From positions 1,964,001-2,028,000 of the forward strand of contig NZ_CP116346.1 of the NCBI RefSeq assembly GCF_030254645.1: a stretch of 64,000 nucleotides of DNA, in the 5' to 3' direction. The DNA comes from Paucibacter sediminis. GTDB lineage: Bacteria > Pseudomonadota > Gammaproteobacteria > Burkholderiales > Burkholderiaceae_C. Made by a program: the position numbers and the translations under genes. Of the stretch, positions 58,656 through 64,000 are shown piece by piece. The notes below the pieces were generated by a model. The model did not search any database. It was not told where the DNA came from and saw only the letters and a list, made by a program, of their open reading frames with translations. Every line of letters starts with the position of its first letter. The first letter of the stretch is position 1.

Positions 58656-60539
58656 GTGGGTTCTTCTACTGCGGCACGTTCGCCGTCCGCCCTGGCGGGC
58701 CTCACGCTCGGGGCATTGGGCGTGGTCTATGGCGACATCGGTACCAGCCCGCTCTACGCGCTGAAGGAAGTCTTCCATGGCGGCCATGTGGCCGCCACCA
58801 CCGACAACATCCTCGGCGTGCTCTCGCTGATCTTCTGGACGATGACGGTGATCGTCTCCCTGAAGTACGTGCTGCTGATACTGCGCGCCGACAACAACGG
58901 TGAAGGCGGCCTGATCGCGATGCTGGCGCTGGCCACCACGGCGGTGAGCGAGCGCCCGCAACTGCGCCGCGTGCTGCTGGTGGTGGGCATGTTCGGCACC
59001 GCCATCTTCTATGGCGATGGCGTCATCACCCCGGCGGTGTCGGTGCTGTCGGCGGTGGAGGGCCTGGGCGTGGCCGCGCCGCAGCTGGAAAAATTCGTCG
59101 TGCCGCTGACCCTGCTGGTGCTCACCGGCCTGTTCGCGGTGCAGCGCTTCGGCACCAGCGGCATCGGCAAGTTCTTCGGCCCCATCACCCTGGTCTGGTT
59201 CTTCGTGCTGATCGCGCTGGGCCTGCCGCACATCATCGAGAACCCCAAGGTGCTGGCGGCCATCAACCCCTGGTATGCCTTCCAGTTCGCCGCCGCCCAG
59301 CCGCTGGTGGCCTTCATCTCGCTGGGGGCGGTGGTGCTGTGCGTCACCGGCGGCGAGGCCCTGTATGCCGACCTGGGCCACTTCGGCCCGCTGCCGATCC
59401 GGCTGGCCTGGTACGGCATGGTGATGCCGGCCCTGGTGGTCAACTACTTCGGCCAGGGCGCCATGCTGCTGGACGAACCCGAGGCGGTGAGCAACCCCTT
59501 CTTCCACATGGCGCCGGACTGGGCCGCGCTGCCGCTGGTGTTCCTGGCCACGGCGGCCACCGTGATCGCCTCGCAGGCCCTCATCACCGCGGCCTTTTCG
59601 GTCACCAAGCAGGCGGTGCAGCTGGGCCTGTTGCCGCGCATGCGCATCCTGCACACCTCGGTGCGCGACACCGGCCAGATCTACGTGCCCTTCGTGAACT
59701 GGGGCCTGTTCGTCTTCATCGTGCTGGCGGTGGTGCTGTTCGGCTCGTCCTCGCGCCTGGCGGCGGCCTATGGCATCGCGGTGACGCTGGACATGAGCAT
59801 CACCACCATCATGACCTTCTACGTGATCCGCTACGGCTGGAAGTACCCCTGGGCGCTGTGCTTCGCCGCCACCGGCTTCTTCTTCGTGGTGGACGTCACC
59901 TTCTTCGCCTCCAACCTGCTCAAGCTGTTTGCCGGCGGCTGGTTCCCGCTCGTGATCGGCATCGGCATGTTCACGCTGATGCTGACCTGGAAGCAGGGCC
60001 GGCGCCAGCTCAGCGACAAGCTGCGCGAGGATGCCATCGACCTGAAGAGCTTCCTCGGTGCGGTGTTCGTCAACCCGCCGCTGCGCGTGCCCGGTTCGGC
60101 GGTGTTCCTCTCCTCCGAGCAAGGCATGACCCCGAATGCCCTGCTGCACAACCTCAAGCACAACAAGGTGCTGCACGAGCAGAACCTGTTCGTCACCGTC
60201 AAGCACCACGAGGTGCCCTGGATCGGTTTCGACAAGCGCGTGGAAGTGGAGGCGCTGGGCAACGACTGCTGGCAGGTGAGCGTGCACTTCGGCTTCAAGA
60301 ACGAGCCCGATGTGCCCGAGGCGCTGAAGCTGCTGGAGTCGCGCCATGTGCACCTGGAAGAGATGGAAACCAGCTACTTCCTCTCGCGCGACATCGTCAT
60401 TCCCACCATCGGTTCGGGCATGGCGCTGTGGCGCGAGAAGCTGTTCGCAAGCATGCACCGCAACGCCGCCGCCGCCGCCGACTTCCTGCACCTGCCGACC
60501 AACCGCATCGTCGAGCTCGGCTCCAAGGTCGAGATCTAG
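58656..60539 (+). CDS. kup: Low-affinity potassium transporter Kup
   Basis: The GTG start at 58656 gives a 627-residue protein with about twelve membrane helices and the Kup signature [23 protein letters not shown] near the N-terminus, [18 protein letters not shown], and a C-terminal cytoplasmic domain of about 170 residues. It imports K+ with protons. A TTGACG sequence at 58578-58583 with CACAAT 19 bp later is a possible weak promoter. The TAG stop codon lies inside the terminal repeat of the palindromic element that follows. Confidence 0.95.
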   Translation: MGSSTAARSPSALAGLTLGALGVVYGDIGTSPLYALKEVFHGGHVAATTDNILGVLSLIFWTMTVIVSLKYVLLILRADNNGEGGLIAMLALATTAVSERPQLRRVLLVVGMFGTAIFYGDGVITPAVSVLSAVEGLGVAAPQLEKFVVPLTLLVLTGLFAVQRFGTSGIGKFFGPITLVWFFVLIALGLPHIIENPKVLAAINPWYAFQFAAAQPLVAFISLGAVVLCVTGGEALYADLGHFGPLPIRLAWYGMVMPALVVNYFGQGAMLLDEPEAVSNPFFHMAPDWAALPLVFLATAATVIASQALITAAFSVTKQAVQLGLLPRMRILHTSVRDTGQIYVPFVNWGLFVFIVLAVVLFGSSSRLAAAYGIAVTLDMSITTIMTFYVIRYGWKYPWALCFAATGFFFVVDVTFFASNLLKLFAGGWFPLVIGIGMFTLMLTWKQGRRQLSDKLREDAIDLKSFLGAVFVNPPLRVPGSAVFLSSEQGMTPNALLHNLKHNKVLHEQNLFVTVKHHEVPWIGFDKRVEVEALGNDCWQVSVHFGFKNEPDVPEALKLLESRHVHLEEMETSYFLSRDIVIPTIGSGMALWREKLFASMHRNAAAAADFLHLPTNRIVELGSKVEI

Positions 60540-60807
60540 GGCCTGTTAACACTACGCCGATGGGCCGCGAAGGCTCGCCTCGGCGGGCCAAGCTAGGCGC
60601 AGCGCGCCGCCCGCACTCGCGTGCGGGCCAGCGTTGCAACGACGCGTGGCCCGCCGAGACGAGCCTTCCCGCAGGGTTGTGGCCAGAAAGACCGCAGGCC
60701 GCGTTGCAAATCCTCGCCGGGTGTCCAACCCGGCTGCGGTTTGCGCCTTGCCTGCAGCCTTTCTGGCCGACAACGCGACCCATTGGCGTAGTGTTAACAG
60801 GCCCTAG
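60536..60807. repeat. Palindromic three-way-junction element, copy 1
   Basis: Terminal arms of 31 nt (60536-60566 and 60777-60807) are inverted repeats with two mismatches. They close two inner hairpin arms. Arm a pairs 60569-60590 with 60647-60668 (one mismatch in 22). Arm b pairs 60676-60699 with 60750-60774 and contains a 51-nt core (60703-60753). The CTAG at each end supplies the TAG stop of kup on one strand and of the amidotransferase gene on the other. Copy 2 at 61601-61868 has the same plan and core but different stems. No reading frame is evident. It could act as a bidirectional terminator, a structured RNA or a non-autonomous mobile element. Confidence 0.85.
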
Positions 60808-61586
60808 GCCGGCACCGCCTGCAGCGCCTCGCTGCTGCGCCGGCCCGCGGCGTCGAAGTGCAGCATCTCTCCCTGCGGGATCAGCTCCCAGCCCTGCGGG
60901 TCGCCCTCCAGTGGCTCCGAGGCCACCACCACGCCGGCCGCCGAGCGGTTGACGTAGAGCGTGGGTGCGCGCTTGTCGGTGGCATAGCGGAAGGCCCAGA
61001 GCTGGTCGCCATCGGCCAGCGCGGCCGAGAAGCGCAGCGGCTGCTGGATGTGCAGCAGCTGCATCATCGCCTGGGTCTCGCCGAGCACCTGGCTGGTGGC
61101 GCGCAGCGCGTCCAGCCCTTCCTCCATGCGCGCGATGATGAGCAGGAACAGCAACTCGGAGTCGGTCGCGCCCTTGCGATGTTCGTAGAGGTGATCGGGG
61201 ATGCGCGCCTCCATGCGCCGGCGCAGCTGGCCATAGCCGCCGATCTGGCCGTTGTGCATGAAGAGATAGCGGCCGTAATGGAAGGGGTGGCAGTTCTGGC
61301 GCGCGATGCCGCCGCCGGTGGCCGCGCGCACATGCGCGAAGAACAGCCGAGAGCGCACATTGGCGCACAGCGCCAGCAGGTTCTCGTCGGACCAGGCCGG
61401 CATCACCTCGCGGTAGACGCCCGGCGCCTCGCGCTCGCCATACCAGCCCACGCCGAAGCCGTCGCCATTCGTCACCACCTTGGCTTCCTCGGCGCGCAGC
61501 GACTGTCGCACCAGCGAATGCCGGGGGGCGCATACCAACTCGTCCAGGAAGATCGGCGCGCCCAGGTAGGCCAGGAATCTACACAT
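60804..61586 (-). CDS. Class II glutamine amidotransferase, YafJ type
   Basis: The 260-residue product begins MCRFLAYLG, so Cys2 becomes the N-terminal nucleophile after Met removal. It has GDGFGVGWYG, HVRAATGGGIARQNCHPFHYGRYLFMHNGQIGGY and ATDSELLFLLII, all typical of the YafJ/DUG3-like group. DUG3 proteins take part in glutathione breakdown in yeast, and this gene sits between gshA and gshB, so a link with glutathione turnover is possible but unproven. It is bracketed by two related palindromic elements. Confidence 0.92.
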   Translation of the reverse strand: MCRFLAYLGAPIFLDELVCAPRHSLVRQSLRAEEAKVVTNGDGFGVGWYGEREAPGVYREVMPAWSDENLLALCANVRSRLFFAHVRAATGGGIARQNCHPFHYGRYLFMHNGQIGGYGQLRRRMEARIPDHLYEHRKGATDSELLFLLIIARMEEGLDALRATSQVLGETQAMMQLLHIQQPLRFSAALADGDQLWAFRYATDKRAPTLYVNRSAAGVVVASEPLEGDPQGWELIPQGEMLHFDAAGRRSSEALQAVPA

Positions 61587-61600
61587 GCTTGTTTATGCAA

Positions 61601-61868
61601 GGAGGCTGTTAGGCTTTGGGATGGGCTCGCGCCAAAGCGAGTTGCTTGGCCAGCCTAGGCGGCGGTGCCGCCGTGGGATCGGCCCCCACCAGGCACCGGC
61701 AACGACGGATGGCCAGGCAAATCGCTTTGGCCCTTCGGGTTGGGTCGCTTAGGGGGCGCATGCGGCGTTGCAAATGCTCGCCGGATGTCCAATCCGGCTG
61801 CGCTTTGCGCCTTGCCTTCGCCCCCTAAGCGACCCAACGCGAGCCCATCCCAAAGCCTAACAGCCTCC
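61601..61868. repeat. Palindromic three-way-junction element, copy 2
   Basis: Terminal arms of 31 nt (61601-61631 and 61838-61868) pair perfectly. Arm a pairs 61632-61655 with 61707-61730 (21 of 24). Arm b pairs 61739-61758 with 61819-61838 perfectly and holds the 51-nt core (61767-61817), which differs from copy 1 at four bases that form two compensatory pairs. The element fills 268 of the 288 bp between two divergent genes, ending 6 bp before the BenE ATG and starting 14 bp from the amidotransferase ATG. No Shine-Dalgarno is seen for either gene. Confidence 0.85.
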
Positions 61869-61874
61869 TCGTCC

Positions 61875-63041
61875 ATGAAAACCTGGCTCAATGATCTCTC
61901 AGTCCCATCGGCCGTGGCGGGGTTTGTGGCGGTGCTGGTGGGCTTCACCAGCTCGGTGGCCATCGTATTCCAGGCGGCCCAGGCCCTGGGTGCTACTTCG
62001 TCACAGATCACCTCGTGGATGTGGGCCCTGGGCCTGGGCATGGGCATCACCAGCCTCGGGCTGTCGCTGTGGACGCGCCAGCCGGTGCTGACCGCCTGGT
62101 CCACGCCCGGCGCGGCGCTGCTGGCCGGCACCGCCGGCATCAGCATGCCCGAGGCCATCGGCGCCTTCATGGTGTGCGGCGCGCTGATCCTGCTGGCCGG
62201 CCTCACCAAGGCCTTCGAGCGCGTGATGGATCGCATCCCGGTGGCGGTGGCCTCGGCGCTGCTGGCCGGCGTGCTGGCGCGCTTCGGCCTGGACGCGGTG
62301 GCCAGCGTGAAGACCGCCCCCACGCTGGTGCTGGTGATGGCGGCCGTCTACCTGGCCGGGCGGCGCTGGTGGCCGCGCTATGCGGTGCCCGCCGTGCTGC
62401 TGGCCGGCGTGGCGGTGGCGGCGGGGCAGGGGCGTTTGCACATGAGCGAGGTGCAGTGGGCCTGGGCCCAGCCGGTCTGGACCAGCCCGCGCTTCAGCAT
62501 GGCGGCGCTGATCGGCGTGGCGCTGCCGCTCTTTCTCGTCACCATGGCCTCGCAGAACCTGCCCGGCGTGGCGGCCCAGCGCGCCTCGGGCTACCAGACG
62601 CCGATCTCGCCCAGCATCAGCACCACCGGCCTGGCGACCCTGCTGCTGGCCCCCTTTGGCGGCTATGCCTTCAACCTCGCGGCCATCACGGCGGCGATCT
62701 GCATGGGGCGCGAGGCGCACGAAGACCCGCGGCGCCGCTACACCGCCGCCGCCATGGCCGGCGTGTTCTACATCGCCCTGGGCCTGGCCGGCGGCGCGGT
62801 GGTGGGCCTGCTGGCGGCCTTCCCGCGCGAGCTGGTGGCGGCGGTGGCAGGTCTTGCCCTGCTGGGCACCATCGCCGGGGGCCTGGCCGCGGCGCTGAAG
62901 GAGGAAAAGCACCGCGATGCCGCCATCCTGACCTTTCTGGTCACGCTCTCGGGGGTGGCCATGCTGGGCATAGGCTCGGCCTTCTGGGGCGTGGTGGCGG
63001 GCACGGTTTCTCTTTTGGTGCAACACTTCCGAGGCAAGTAA
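61875..63041 (+). CDS. BenE family benzoate/H+ symporter-like transporter
   Basis: The 388-residue membrane protein has about twelve helices and BenE-type segments VAGFVAVLVGFTSSVAIVFQAAQALGATSSQITSWMWALGLGM, TAWSTPGAALL and MASQNLPGVAAQRASGY. BenE members import benzoate or related aromatic acids. There are no aromatic catabolic genes nearby, so the substrate is open. The start lies 6 bp after a palindromic element. A CAGGTCTTGC copy (62848-62857) is encoded with unusual GCA GGT CTT codons. Confidence 0.9.
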   Translation: MKTWLNDLSVPSAVAGFVAVLVGFTSSVAIVFQAAQALGATSSQITSWMWALGLGMGITSLGLSLWTRQPVLTAWSTPGAALLAGTAGISMPEAIGAFMVCGALILLAGLTKAFERVMDRIPVAVASALLAGVLARFGLDAVASVKTAPTLVLVMAAVYLAGRRWWPRYAVPAVLLAGVAVAAGQGRLHMSEVQWAWAQPVWTSPRFSMAALIGVALPLFLVTMASQNLPGVAAQRASGYQTPISPSISTTGLATLLLAPFGGYAFNLAAITAAICMGREAHEDPRRRYTAAAMAGVFYIALGLAGGAVVGLLAAFPRELVAAVAGLALLGTIAGGLAAALKEEKHRDAAILTFLVTLSGVAMLGIGSAFWGVVAGTVSLLVQHFRGK

Positions 63042-63063
63042 ATCATCCGCAGCCAGAGCCACC

Positions 63064-64000
63064 ATGAAGATCCTGTTCGTCGCCGACCCGCTTGAATCCT
63101 TCAAGACCTACAAGGACACCACCTTCGCGATGATGCGCGAGGCCGCCAGGCGTGGCCATGAGCTGTGGGCCTGCGAGCCCGCCGACCTGGTCTGGCGCGC
63201 CGGTGGCCGGGTGGTGGCGCGCGCGGCGCGTGCCATCACGCTCACCGGCGATGCGCATGCCTGGTTCAGCGTGGTGGCCACCGCCGAGCTGGCGCTGGCC
63301 GATACCCAGGCCGTCATCATGCGCAAGGACCCGCCCTTCGACAGCGAGTATTTCTACGCCACCCATCTGCTGGGCCAGGCCGAGCGCGAGGGCGCGCGCG
63401 TCTTCAACAAGCCCGCGGCGCTGCGCGACCATCCCGAGAAGCTCGCCATCCTGGAGTTTCCGCAGTTCATCGCGCCCACCCTGGTGACGCGCAGCGAGGC
63501 CGCGATCCGCGCCTTCCATGCCGAGCAGGGCGACGTCATCCTGAAGCCCCTGGACGGCATGGGCGGCATGGGCATCTTCCGCGTGCCGGCCGATGGCCTC
63601 AACCTCGGCGCCATCATCGAGACCCTCAACAAGGGCGGCGCCGAGACCGTGATGGTGCAGCGCTACCTGCCCGCCATCAAGGAGGGCGACAAGCGCGTGC
63701 TGGTGATCGGGGGGCAGGTCGTGCCCTTCTGCCTGGCGCGCATCCCGCAGGGCGGCGAGGTGCGCGGCAACCTGGCGGCGGGCGGCAAGGGCGTGGCCCA
63801 GCCGATCAGCGCGCGCGACCGCGAGATCGCCGAAACCCTGGGTCCGATCCTGGCCGCGCGCGGCCTGCTGTTGGTGGGCCTGGACGTGATCGGCGATTGC
63901 CTCACCGAGATCAACGTCACCAGCCCCACCTGCTTCCAGGAGATCACCGACCAGACCGGCTTCGACGTGCCGAAGATGTTTGTCGACGCGCTGGAGCGCA
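63064..64000 (+). CDS. gshB: Glutathione synthetase (runs off window)
   Basis: The frame opens at 63064 with MKILFVADPLESFKTYKDTTFAMMREAARRGHELWACEP and continues to the window edge, giving 312 residues, nearly the full length of GshB (about 315-320). The ATP-grasp fold shows VIMRKDPPFDSEYFYATHLL, VILKPLDGMGGMGIFRV, GEVRGNLAAGGKGVAQPI and LTEINVTSPTCFQEI. It adds glycine to gamma-glutamylcysteine. It follows the BenE gene by 22 bp. Confidence 0.96.
   Translation, partial: MKILFVADPLESFKTYKDTTFAMMREAARRGHELWACEPADLVWRAGGRVVARAARAITLTGDAHAWFSVVATAELALADTQAVIMRKDPPFDSEYFYATHLLGQAEREGARVFNKPAALRDHPEKLAILEFPQFIAPTLVTRSEAAIRAFHAEQGDVILKPLDGMGGMGIFRVPADGLNLGAIIETLNKGGAETVMVQRYLPAIKEGDKRVLVIGGQVVPFCLARIPQGGEVRGNLAAGGKGVAQPISARDREIAETLGPILAARGLLLVGLDVIGDCLTEINVTSPTCFQEITDQTGFDVPKMFVDALER

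Noticed and set aside
61609-61862. GTTAGGC and GCCTAAC at the ends of palindrome copy 2 resemble integron attC core sites
   Set aside because: They are in the reverse order (attC has RYYYAAC first and GTTRRRY last), copy 1 lacks the match (GTTAACA), and no integrase or cassette array is present.

Overview
The window is about 70% G+C and densely coded. No gap between genes exceeds about 290 bp, and I saw no tRNA, rRNA, CRISPR array or transposase. Gene content points to a free-living betaproteobacterium of the order Burkholderiales, most likely the Roseateles/Leptothrix/Rubrivivax group. The pointers are a PhaM-type granule protein, DUF3567, DUF3108 and DUF4197 proteins, a split cobalamin-dependent methionine synthase with an SAH riboswitch, the proteobacterial gshA/gshB pair, a PEP-CTERM protein and an HprK-related kinase A cassette. 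The genus is inference.

Layout. 1-9.8 kb: DUF3422 fragment, DUF938 methyltransferase, a large Ig/NHL lipoprotein, a sugar epimerase, and an ECF sigma factor coupled to a TPR Ser/Thr kinase. 10-15.5 kb: degenerate GGDEF protein, AraC regulator, divergent argP/lysE amino-acid export pair, DMT transporter, chemoreceptor. 15.6-19.2 kb: phosphatidylserine synthase, then a four-gene operon of Tat-exported protein, PqqD-like chaperone, HprK-related kinase and nucleotidyltransferase. 19.4-24.8 kb: zinc metallopeptidase, GIN-domain protein, ABC half-transporter, alkaline-phosphatase-superfamily lipoprotein. 25-32.8 kb: glycolate oxidation (glcDEF plus permease), LysR and FIST proteins. 32.8-42 kb: PhaM, TraB, VOC, a tandem AAA ATPase, DUF3567, DUF3108, an FAH/nucleoside hydrolase pair, DUF4197 and PNPOx proteins. 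42-50.5 kb: GspB/GspA and metH in two pieces 2.3 kb apart, the second behind an SAH riboswitch. 50.5-57 kb: envelope proteins, YifB, a sigma-54/NtrC-type unit (porin-glnK-amtB) and a response regulator. 57-64 kb: gshA, kup, a class II amidotransferase, a BenE transporter and gshB.

Three features stand out. First, two roughly 270-bp palindromic elements bracket the amidotransferase gene. They share a three-way-junction architecture and a 51-nt core whose only four differences make two compensatory base-pair changes, while the helices differ in sequence but keep pairing. Second, the 10-mer CAGGTCTTGC occurs nine times, eight on the same strand regardless of gene direction, and forces unusual codons in amtB and the BenE gene. 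Third, the HprK-related kinase A operon carries a candidate Tat-exported substrate as its first gene.
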